A stretch of DNA of 64,000 bases from Alisma plantago-aquatica (Eukaryota; Streptophyta; Magnoliopsida; Alismatales; Alismataceae): NCBI GenBank assembly GCA_963693085.1, contig OY856413.1:472690879-472754878 (forward strand). The letters run 5' to 3'. The position numbers were made by a program, and so were the translations under genes. Positions 49,501 to 61,500 of this stretch are shown here, piece by piece; positions within the stretch are counted from its first letter, which is position 1, and each line of letters starts with the position of its first letter. Under the pieces are notes generated by a model. It worked only from the letters and a program-made list of their open reading frames with translations. It had not been told where the DNA came from and did no database searches.

Positions 49501-52500
49501 CAATCATCACTGCCTGATTTGGACACAATGAGTTCCCACAGCGTGATAGCAGCAATCACGTTCCCAAACACTGCATATATCTAAAAGTTTCCATGGAACA
49601 ATGTGAAGCTGTAGTACTACCATTGATGCAAGATGCATAAAAGGCTATGTGCAACAATTGTAGTTTCCAACTACCAATGATTGTATTGTTTGCACACAAT
49701 GACACAAGATCCAAGTGTGAGGTGTCAATGCATATCCTTGCATTCCATCAGGAGATACAGTCTTTTCTACTGTTTCCACTCAATGTCAGCATATATCTGT
49801 CCACTTACTCCTGCAATCTCAAACTTCATAATTGGTTGTAACTGTAGATAGTACATCATCATAAGAGACTAGCTCTTATCTACTTCTTAAATCAAATTGT
49901 AAGTACAAGTAGCCTGATAGTAACCAGTATCATCTAACACCATGTCGACTGTAACACCTTGTTTGTACCACCTTATGCATGTTTTTCACTATCTAAGCAT
50001 TAGCACTATTTCAATTATCTACCTAAAGTGACAATATGGGTGATTCCAACTTCCAAGACACTATTATTATTGCCCAAATGCAGTGTTTTAAAAATCGGTA
50101 TGTGTGGCCGCATAACCGGCCGCATACAAGGTGCGGACCTTTAACCGAACCGATACTAGAAATCCCTCCAAAAAAGTGGGTCAGGCCGCATAATCGGTTG
50201 TACGGCCGCATACAAGGCCGATTAAACACCGATTTTCAGTTAGACATATTCTGATTTCTTTTTTTTTTTACATTTACATTCATCTATGTGTGTTTAAATT
50301 TATATTATAGTGCATGTTTGTTATAGAAATATTGTGTTATTTACTTATTCTGCTGTGTTATTTCTTATACTGCTGTATAGTATTTGTCCCATATTGCTCG
50401 CTTGTGTATATGTCTCAACTCTCTGTAGCTATATAAGAGAGTACCATGTACACCTTTTTACTCACTGAATAAACAACTCCTTTTCCTTCTATATGGTATC
50501 AAGAGCAGGTTCTCCTTTTCCCCACCCATCAACTCACCCATGAAGTAAACCCCCCCCGGCCGCCCGCCGCCCCCCCGCCACCCGCCGCCCCCTCCCCCCC
50601 CACCCGGCGCCGCCGAGCCCTCCTCCACCCTCCCTGTCCGCCGCCCTGCCCACCCTCCTCTCCCCCAGCCGCCACCCTCCTCTTCCCTCCACCCTCACCC
50701 GCCGCCGCCTACCCCCTCCCTGCCACCCGCCGCCGCCCCTTCCTCCTCCTTCCACCCCCCGCCGCCACCCTCCTCCATCCGCCCTCCCTCCCCACCGCCA
50801 CCTCTACTCCCACCGCCACCTCTACTCCCACCGCCGCCTCCTCTCCCCAACAAACAACCCCACCCGCAACCTTCTTCCTCCTCCAGGCCTCTACCCGTTC
50901 GGTCGGCTGCCACTGGTATTTACCTCCCTTCTCCCTCTATGTCCGAGTGCTCTTCGGATCTACGTTCGGACATTCGTTGGCCGGCTAAGTTGAGAGTCTT
51001 TTCGTCTCACCGTCCTATCTGCATGCGCCTCATGACGAAACGTTGAGTTTTCCTCATGACAGCGTAGGTTTCTCTATGCATATTCTTCCCGATACGGGTT
51101 TTCTGATCTGACACGTCAGATCCCTGCTGCTGTTATCTGCCCTTTGTGGGTCTCTACTCTAATTTGCTACTGCACCAACTCCTGCCTCTGCCATGGCCTT
51201 ACCTGAGCCTCCTCGCTCCCTGTGTGTCACCACGGTGAAGCTCGACGGCGGCTCCAACTATCATCTCTGGTCGGCGTCCTTTGTTCTATATGTCAAAGCA
51301 CAAGGCAAGTATCACCATCTTACGGCAGAGCCTCTTGTTGTTCCTACTGTTGATTCGGATGAAAAAACCAGACAAAGCTATGCGCAATGGTCCAAGGATG
51401 ATTCTGGCGTCATGTCTTGGATCCTCAATAGTATCGAGCCTCGAATCAGCCAATCACTTCTCTGCCTTCATGATGCTAAGGCTATGTGGGATCAACTGTC
51501 CCATTTCTATTCTCATCAGGAGAATCCAAAGCGCGTCTTTGAAATTTTCAAAACTCTGGCGAAGGAGTTCTCCACTGATACTTCCATTGATGACTTCTAC
51601 AATCAATGCTCGGCTCTGTGGAATGAGTTTGAACTCTACCACCCCTTGACGGCGGACATCAAAATTGCTTAGAAGCAGCGCAACGAACTGCAACTGGTGC
51701 AATTTTTGGCTGCACTTCCTGCCTCTTTTTCTGGTGTGGTTGACCAGATCATGTCAAGTGATCCGCTGCCAACCCTTCGGGATGTTCTAAAAAGAGTCCA
51801 ACGCCTGTCGTCCATGACTCATGCGCCTGCTGTTAAGCATCCTGCGCTTATTGCTTGCTCTGCTGATTCTGGTCGTGGTCGTGGTAGCGATTGTGGCCGT
51901 GGCGGTCGCCCTCCTCCTTCAGGAGGTCGAGACACATCTACTCCTGGATGTGGTACTACTCTCGGCCCTCGCTACTGCAACTGGTGTGGCCGGGACAATC
52001 ATATTGAAGATCGCTGCTGGATTAAGCACGGCAACGGCAAGCCCTCTTGGGCTAACCAGGCCGCTACAGACATTGCTGTTGATTCTACTACTGACGCACA
52101 TGCTGCTCCTGCTAACACAGAATGGTTACGATCGAAGTTCGAGAAGATGTTCCAGGAACGTCTCGCACAAATGCCATCCTCGTCTACATCAGGACCCTCT
52201 GCCATGCTCGCCTCTCCATCATCTGGTAACAAACAGTGGTGCATTGACTTAGGTGCATCCACTCATATGGCTGGTGATCCTCGCCTTTTCTCTATTATCA
52301 AAAAAACTGCTCCTATATCATCTGTTACTGTTGCAAATGGGTCCAAAACTGTTGTTCATGGCACTGGCACGGTTCCTCTTTCACCAAAAATACAGTGGCA
52401 TTCTGTTTTATATATTCCAAAGTTTCATGTTAATCTATTGTCAGTCAGTAAGATGATAAAACAACTCAACTACTCTATTAAATTTGATCCTTCTGGTTGT

Positions 52501-55500
52501 ATTTTGAAGGATCCCTGCACGAAGACGAGGATTGGTTCGGGCCGTGAAGGACCAGATGGGCTGTATTATCTGGATGGACCTCCTACTGCTAACGCTATGT
52601 TATCTACTTCTGTGACGGGACTACAGTGGCACTTTCGTCTGGGGCATCCATTTGCTGCCAAATTAAAGCATTTATTCCCTACTTTATCTGAGAACAGTTT
52701 TTCCTGTGAAACTTGTGTTTTAGGCAAACAAACTCGATCAGTTTTTCCTGCTAAGAACGATATTGCTTCTAAAGAAATTTTTGACCTTGTTCATATTGAT
52801 ATTTGGGGACCGTGCTCCGTATTAAGTCACTCGGGTGTGAAATATTTTATGACGTTTATTCATGATTATTCTCGCGCCACATGGTTGTTTTTGCTTAAAG
52901 GTCGAGATATTGTGTTAGATACTACTCATACCTTCTTTGCTGAAATTCACACTCAATTTAATCGACCTATTAAAATTTGTCGTACTGATAATGCATTGGA
53001 GTTCATGCAACAATTTGTTACATCCTTTTGTGTTGCCCGTGGAACCATACATCAGATCACTTGCCCATACACTCCTCAACAAAATGGCATCGCTGAAAGG
53101 AAAAACCGTCACCTACTTGAGGTTGCTCGCACCCTTCTCATACACTACAAAGTACCCCATCACTTCTGGCCTAAAGCTGTCTCTACGGCATGCTATCTCA
53201 TCAATCGCATGCCTTCCTCTGTTTTGAAAAACCAGGTCCCGTACGCCATTTTGTTTCCTGATAAACCCTTATTCTCTCTACCTCCTCACATTTTTGGGAA
53301 AACTTGTTTTGTGAAAAATCTTCGTCCTAGTCTCACTGAACTTGATGCTCGCTCAGTCAAATGTATTTTTCTGGGATATTCCCGTACACAGAAAGGCTAC
53401 CGTTGTTTTGATCCTATTAAAAAACAGTGGCTTGTTAGTGCGGATGTGACCTTTTTTGAGCATATGCCTTACTATTCTACTGATGGCGAAAAGTTGTCAG
53501 ATGATATTATGGCTACCACACCGTTACCATTAGTTGTTGAGGAATTACCAGCTCCTGATGTGCCTAAAGAACGCCCATTGCAAGTCTATCGGCGCCAGTC
53601 AAAGATCATCAATGCTTCTAAAGCCCCGGCCGAACCAAATCATGTGTCTGCGGTTGATCCCCCATCCACTGAGGTATTTTCTGACCTGGATCTTCCTATC
53701 AGTTTAAGAAAAGGTGTTCGATCATGTACTCAGCATCCTATCAATAATTTCTGTTCATCTGACAATCTCTGTGGTAGCTTTGCTTGCTTCAATTCTGTTT
53801 TGTCTGCTGTGACAATTCCTAAATCAGCCGAAGAGGCCCTTTGCAATCCTGCCTGGAAACATGCTATGGAGCAGGAAATGCATGCGCTCTGTGATCGTCA
53901 GACATGGGATCTGGTTGACTGTCCCTCTTCATGCCATACTGTTGGCTGCCGCTGGATATTTACCATTAAATATCAACCGAATGGTACCATTGAACGCCTG
54001 AAAGCCCGATTAGTTGCGAAAGGGTATACTCAGACGTATGGAGTTGATTATTTTGAGACCTTTTCTCCAGTCGCAAGCTTAAATTTTATTCGTATTCTGA
54101 TATCTATTGTTGTTAATAAAGACTGGCCATTGTTTCAACTTGATGTCAAAAACGCCTTTCTATATAGAGATCTACAGGAGGAGGTCTACATGGAGCAACC
54201 TCCGGGATTTGTTGCTCAAGGGGAGTCTGCTTCTAAAATCTGTAAACTCATAAAGGCGATCTATGGTCTGAAACAAAGCCCACGTGCATGGTTTGACAAG
54301 CTCAGTCAGATCTTACTTACCTTTGGCTTTCGACGTTCACAATCTGATCATTCTGTATTTATTCGTAAAACCGCAGCAGGACTTGTCATCCTTATTGTGT
54401 ATGTTGATAATATTGTCTTATTTGGCAGTGACAGTGCAGGGATACAGGCAACCAAAAAGTATTTAGCGCAACACTTCATCACCAAAGACCTAGGGAAACT
54501 ACGATATTTTCTAGGTATTGAGATTGCTAGATCTTCTGTAGGACTATGCCTGTCACAGAGGAAATATGTTCTTGATCTGTTGCAGGTGACAGGCATGCTG
54601 GGCTGCAAGCCAGCCAACACTCCTCTGGATCCCAATATGGATTGGGATAATGATACTTCTCCTCCTTATGTTGATCGTCACCAGTTCAGGAGACTGGTTG
54701 GCAAGCTTATCTATTTGACTGTCACTAGAGCTGACATGGCAGTTGTTGTAGGATTCATAAGTCAGTGTCTTGATAAACCCCGGCAGTGCCACTGGGATGC
54801 TATTTGTCACATCTTACGATATCTCAAAAGCTCTCCAGGGAAAGGTCTTTTGTACAAAAAGCATGGCCATTGCAATTTATTTGGATTTTCTGATTCTGAC
54901 TATGCAGGAAGTCGATCTGACAGGAAATCTACATCTGGATATTGTACTTTTGTGGGAGGAAATCTGGTTACTTGGCGCAACAAAAAGCAGACAGTTGTTG
55001 CCCGATCTAGTGCAGAGGCAGAATATAGAGCCATGGCTCATACTGCATGTGAGCTCCTATGGGTCCGTGGTCTTCTGAACGAGTTTGATATTACCTCTCC
55101 CAGCCCCATTCCTATGTTCTGCAACAATAAGGCTTCCATTTTCATTGCGAGCAACCCCACCTTTCATGAAAGAACAAAACATATTGAGGTTGATTGCCAC
55201 TTTGTTCGTGAGAAAGTCCTATCTGGACACATTTGCACTCCATATCTCAGCACTAAGAAGCAGCTTGCAGACATCTTCACCAAAGTTCTCCCTAAAGCTC
55301 GCTTCCAGACTCTGCTTGACAAGCTGGGCTTATTCGACATCTACACTCCAGCTTGAGGGGGAGTATAGAAATATTGTGTTATTTAATTATTCTGTTGTGT
55401 TATTTCTTATACTGCTCTATTGTATTTGCCCCATATTACTCGCTTGTGTATATGTCTCAACTCTCTGTAGCTATATAAGAGAGTACCTTGTACACCTTTT

Positions 55501-58500
55501 TACTCACTGAATAAACAACTCCTTTTCCTTCTATATTTGTATTTATTTAAGTTGTGACGATTGCATATTTGCATGATTGCATCCATTATTCTTGTAATTG
55601 TACTATTTAGATACACAATTGCACAAATTAAATATGTAAATTCATGATTAATATGTATATATATACATATAATAATTAATAAATAAAAAATCCAAAACCG
55701 CATATACTTCCGCATATACTCCCGCATACCGCATATACTCTACAAGGTAACCTCTCCGAACGCATAACGCGTACCGCTTTTTAAAACACTGCCTAAATGT
55801 ATGTACTAAATTTTTGGAATTGCTCAACCCCAATCCAATGGGATGGTTGCAACTTTTCTGTCGACCCGTTCCGTGATGACAACAATTGTTTATTTTCTAT
55901 GACTATTGTTGGTTGGTTGCTACTATTGTTGTTGTCTGAGGTACTAATACATTTTTTATATTCTTGCTACTAACTACTCCATATCACCTTGATGTAGGAC
56001 AGCTTGAGAATCCAAACCGTCATCATGGTTGAGTCAATCGATCAGCTTAGATTAGGGTTTTGCTTCAAGTCGCAGTTAAATTTGCTATTTTGGAGACTTG
56101 GCTGACATTCCATGTAAAGTTTTGTTGGTTTGATGAAACTTAGTTGATAATTGAGTATTTTTAGCAATTGTCCGGCAATTAGGGTTTTCATCTTCTATAT
56201 ATATGAGTATTAGGGTCTACGTCCAAGCAAACGATTAGAGTATTTGAATGTGAGTTCTAGCGGAATGGTTTTCTACCTGTTGGTATCAGAGTCCAAATCC
56301 TAAGCCCTAGATTTAGGTCTAGGACACTCCACCCTAACCATTGTTAGTCTCCTACACCCTAGGTCTAGGAGCCATTTCCACTGTCCATTTTGATCCCCTA
56401 AGTTAGATCCATTCCTATAAGAAAACGAGTTAACATCTTGAATAGAACAATGATTTGCCACCATGTTCCTTCTCTATCTCTACGCTTATCCACCTCTAAC
56501 CTTCTTCATCCATCGGCTGCCCTCCCCTTCCTCCTCCCCCCTAGTATTTTTTTCTTCTTCTCTAGATCTTCTCCTATCGAGTGGCTATAAATTGTCATTG
56601 TAGCACTATAATAGCAAGAGGGCTCCCTAATGGCAAATCACTACTTTTGTATCCTCACTAGCTGCCTTTTCACAACCTCAGCAGCCAGCCCAAGGTATTT
56701 AGAGGCACTACTAGGCTCCTAGAAGGAGAACCCCCCCTCACGACTTTAACAGCCAAAAGAGTAAGCCACCTCTGAGTCACTCTCAATGATCCCAGTAAGG
56801 AATCAAACCCAGAGGCTGCCTCCCCTATTGGAGCCACCCTTCTTTCCCTCATGAAGGGGGTACGGAGGAGCACTAGGCTCCACAATCATCACCAACAGGC
56901 AAATGTTACTATGGCGGTAGCAATAGCAAAGGTTGTACGCCCAAATCAAATTTTCTCGACATTTTTCTTCCCCCTCCTGCTTTATCATCACATCCACAGT
57001 TGAATACAACATTTTGTTGATTTTGGAAATGGCATCAATCGTCGTGAAATCTGGGCACAACCATGGGTCCATGTTTTGACATTCCAATATATGATCAAAC
57101 TTCACTGACACACACCATGGTGTGCAACGAAGACTTCAATGACAAGTTGACCAAGTTTGAGGCTCATTTTTACAACCCAAGACTCGAAGATCGCATAAAC
57201 CAAGGATGTGATGACTGATTTGGCCGAGCGAATAAAGCACCTTCTACAACAGGACACCTGACACAATCCGTAACAGAAAAATCAGCAAGGCAAGAGACAA
57301 CGACCTCCCTCAATGTCCTTGCGCAACCTCAGCCAAATCAATCACTAAAGATTAATATTCCTTACTTCTACGGAACTGACATTCCTAACAAGTTATATGA
57401 ATGGTTGCACATCATTGAGGCACTCTTCAGATGGCACCAATTGACATAGGAATATCAACTACTATTTGCTAAGGCAAATTTCTGAGGTATTGCTCATGTG
57501 CGGTGGAAAATGACTATGCTTGAACATCTGCACCAAAATGAAGGTGGTTGTGAAATCGTCTTTCATTCCAATCAACTACAAACAACAACTATGCCTCAAG
57601 CCATATGATTTGGAACGAGGTGTAGACTCGACCGATAAGTACATGCACAAATTCTATGACTTGTTCTACAAGTCAGAGATCTGTTGGGACGAGACTACAA
57701 TGATAATAGTGTCTTGTCGTGGTCTCTACTCTATACCGTGATTTTCGTCACCTTAGCTACCTCATGCATCTTAAGCTTGGACGATGCTAAGGTTAGCCAG
57801 TATCTTCCCCGTCCAGTGGCACTACTTTCGTCATGCCAATCACTTTTGCATCTTCGTCAAAAACTAGATCAGTACCTGCCAACGTGCAGTGCTTCTTGTA
57901 CTAAGGCTACAAACACTAATCCAGCATATGTCTCAATTGCATGATTACCGTGAAGTTTGTGGCCAAGAAAGAGGATGACGAGGAACATGAGCATGTACAT
58001 CCACGCTTTGGGGATACCTGAAACAATTATATGCAATGTGTCCTAGCTATTTTGCACACCTAAGCTTCCATAAATGACCCCTGCTACACAGGCCTCTTCT
58101 CCTCTAAGATTTAGAGGGCCAAACTTCTATATGACCCTCAATATCAACGGAAATGCCAGTATTGTAGGTTATGTAGTTGTTGACCAAACTATGGGATTGC
58201 GTCAAGAACCCCAATTGTCATCCTCTTACTTGTGTTGGATTGGCAACACCAACTATTGTGCCACACAACGACGCTATGTCACCTTTTCACATCATGACGT
58301 TTACGTCGACACCGTGTTATGAGACATACTACCTAGCAGTCTAGCGCACATCTCTGGGTCAATAGTGGAAGCTCGACCGTAGAGCAACACGATGGCTACA
58401 CTAGTTGAAACCTATTGTTCCCTACTTCATGGTGGTATCTTCCATTAGCATTAATAATTGATCAAGGTTCTGTAACGCGCACTAAACTACAAGCCCCTTG

Positions 58501-61500
58501 TGGCAACCTGGACTAACGTTCATCAGTCACCACGTGACTTGTCGGAGGCTCATCTTTTGTAGCTGTGGGAAAATGTAGGATAGCCTATAGATCTACTCCT
58601 ATGTTTTCATTTTTTGTGTAAATGTAATCGGTCCCAAGCCCGGGTAAAGGAGGAGGGTTGGTGGTAGGTTGACAGCCAGCCTATAAAAACTTTATCACTC
58701 TTTCTATGACATGGATCCTTATAAGAATATCGTTGGAGCGTCCCTACCTAGCAACGCGCTGCATCGGCACCCGGGTGCAGTGATAAATATGCAAGGGGTT
58801 TCGACACAGCGACGCCCGGTTGTGTTGAAGGACAAACAAGGGTTCCCACATCTTGGACGGGTGTGGGTAAAGAAGCTAGTCCCGCTGCATCATCGCTCAG
58901 ATGTAGTGAAAAATGTGCAAAGGTTTCCACATCTTGGACGGGTGTGGGTAAAGAAGCTAGTCCCGCCGCATCATTGCTCAGATGCAGTGAAAAATGTGCA
59001 GGGGCAACATTTTCGACGAAGGCAAGTAAAGAAGCAAGTTCAACAAAAAAGGATTAGAGTTGGATCTTGGAATATTTGCTCTTTGGCAGGGAAATCTTTG
59101 GAGATAGTGGATACCATGATGAGAAGAAAAGTCAATATAGCTTGCTTGCAGGAAACCAAGTGGACAGGGGAACGTTGTAGAGAGATTGGAGATACAGGAT
59201 ACAAAATCTAGTATACAGGTATTGATAAACATAGAAATGGCGTAGGTATTATTGTTGATAAGATGTTGAAGGATGACGTCATCAAGATTACAAGGATGGG
59301 TGATAGAATCATAGCTATCAAGGTTGTTCTTGGGGGAAATATTTTTAACATTATTAGCGCTTATGCCCCCCAAGTTGGCCTTAGCGAGGATGCGAAAAAG
59401 GATTGTTGGGATGACATGGATGAATTGATGCAAGGAATACCGATCGAGGAGAAGATTATTATTGGGAGTGATTTAAATGGCCATGTGGGAGTAGCAATGT
59501 CGGATATGAGAGAGTTCATGGTGGTTTTGGATATGGCAGCAGGAACGGAGAAGGAAAGAGGATATTAGATTTTGCAGTTGCATATGATATGATTTTGGCA
59601 AACACCCATTTCAAGAAAACGAATCTCATAAGATTACTTTCAAGAGTGGGCACAACTGTAGCCAAATTGATTACCTCCTTACAAGGCGGGTGGATCGTAA
59701 CATATGTAAGGATTGTAAAGTGATTCCTGGCGAAGAACTCACGACCCAACATAGGTTGGTGGTTTTGGATATTAACATGAAGATCAATGAAGGCAAGCAT
59801 AACAGAAACCAAGATAGTAGGATCAAGTGGTGGAATCTTAAAGGAGAAAAGAAATTGACTTTTCATGATAAACTCATCAAGGAGGTAACTTGGAATTTGG
59901 AGTCTGATGTTAACACTATGCGGCATAACATGAGCTCCTGCATAACAAAAATTTCCAAAGAGGTTTTGCGGGAGTCTAAAGGTTGTGGGCCTCCACAAAA
60001 GGAGACTTGGTGGTGGAATGATGAAGTACAGAAGGCTATTAAATTGAAAAGGGAGATCTATAGGAGCTTGCCCAAATCTGGAGATGATGCAACGTTCCAA
60101 AGATACAAGCAAGCAAAGAAAGAAACTAAAAAGGTTGTTCAGGAGGCAAGGTCTAAATACTTTGATGATATGTATAAGAAGTTGGACACTAGAGAAGGCG
60201 AAAAGGATATACATAAAATGGCTCGTATAAGAGAAAGGAAAGGAAGAAACTTGAGTCAAGTACAATGCATAAAGAATGAAGATGGTAGAGTATTGGTGAA
60301 GGACGATGATATCAAGAACCAGTGGAGAAATTACTTCCATAAGCTTTTCAATGGATATACTGCATATAATGTTAGCAACTCGTGTGACATGAATATAAGA
60401 GATATCATTTACACACGACGAGTTTCACCATTTTAGGTCAAAAATGCTTTGAAAAAGATGAGAATGAGAAAGGCGTGCGGACATACAGTATTCCCATTGA
60501 TGTATGGAAGAGTATGGAGGATGAGGGAGTTACGTGGTTAACAAATTTCTTTAACAAGATCATGAAGACCAAGAAGATGTTGGATGAGTGGAAAAATAGT
60601 ACTATAGTCCCAATCTACAAGAACAAAGGTGACGTTCAGAGCTGTACAAACTACAGAGGTATCAAGCTGATGAGTCACACGATGAAGCTTTGGGAGAGGA
60701 TTATTGAGCAGAGGTTAAGATCTACAACGCATGTATCAAACAACCAATTTGGTTTCATGCCTGGAAGATCAACAACAGATGCTATTTTTCTGATAAGGAG
60801 GCATATGGAGAAGTATAGACAAAGCAAAAGAGATCTTCATATGGTGTTTATCGATCTAGAGAAGGCTTATGATCGAGTACCCAGAGAAGTGTTATGGATG
60901 GTTTTGAAGAAAAAGGGTGTGCCTATCCAATACATTGACTTGATCAAAGACATGTATGATAGCTCTACAGCAAGTGTCAAGACTCCTGGAGGAGAGACAC
61001 CAACTTTTCCTATCACAGTTGGGGTATACCAAGGATCCACACTCAGCCCATATCTATTCGTTCTTATTATGGATGAGTTGACAAAGAATGTTCAGGATGA
61101 TATTCATTGTGTATGTTATTTGTTGATGATATTGTTTTGATTGACGAAACTAAAGATGGATTGAATGATAAAGTTGAACGTTGGAGAAAGGCATTGGAAT
61201 CAAATTGATTGATGATTAGCAGGAGCAAAACTGAGTATATGCATTGCAATTTCAGTCAATCTCGCTGTGTGAATGATGGAGCCAAGTTGGACGGAGTAGA
61301 TATACCAAAATGTGATAAATTTCGTTACTTGGGTTCTATTATTCAAATAGACGGGGATGTCCAAAATGATGTTTGTCACCGGATCACTACAGGATGGTTG
61401 AAATAGAGGAGTGCAACTGGAGTATTATGCGATCAAAAGATCCCTCTCAGGTTAAAAAGTAAGTTTTATAGAACAGCTATACGACCAGCCATGCTCTATG

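Larger units (their letters stand above)
50322..55535 (+). mobile_element. Copia element with TATA-type LTR ends, nearly full length
   Basis: 5,214 bp. LTRs 50322-50493 and 55364-55535 (172 bp each) start TATAGAA and end TTCTATA instead of TG...CA. An exact 5-bp duplication TTTGT flanks it (50317-50321 and 55536-55540). Primer-binding site TGGTATCAAGAGC begins at 50494; purine tract GAGGGGGAG precedes the 3' LTR. LTRs differ at about 7 of 172 positions by eye. One polyprotein frame of 1,387 codons is broken by a single stop, and two catalytic motifs are changed. It lies opposite to the metacaspase gene. Confidence 0.95.
50081..55791. mobile_element. hAT-like element split by a Copia insertion
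   Basis: Ends are CAGTGTTTTAAAAATCGG and the inverse of CAGTGTTTTAAAAAGCGG. Flanking 8-mers CCCAAATG (50073-50080) and CCTAAATG (55792-55799) match at 7 of 8. Without the Copia it is only about 0.5 kb, with CGCATA-rich GC ends and an AT-rich core, so it is non-autonomous. Confidence 0.88.

Noticed and set aside
59516..60340. A 274-codon minus-strand frame opposite the LINE
   Set aside because: It mirrors the LINE coding strand, which carries clear endonuclease and RT motifs. The antisense product has no recognisable domain.
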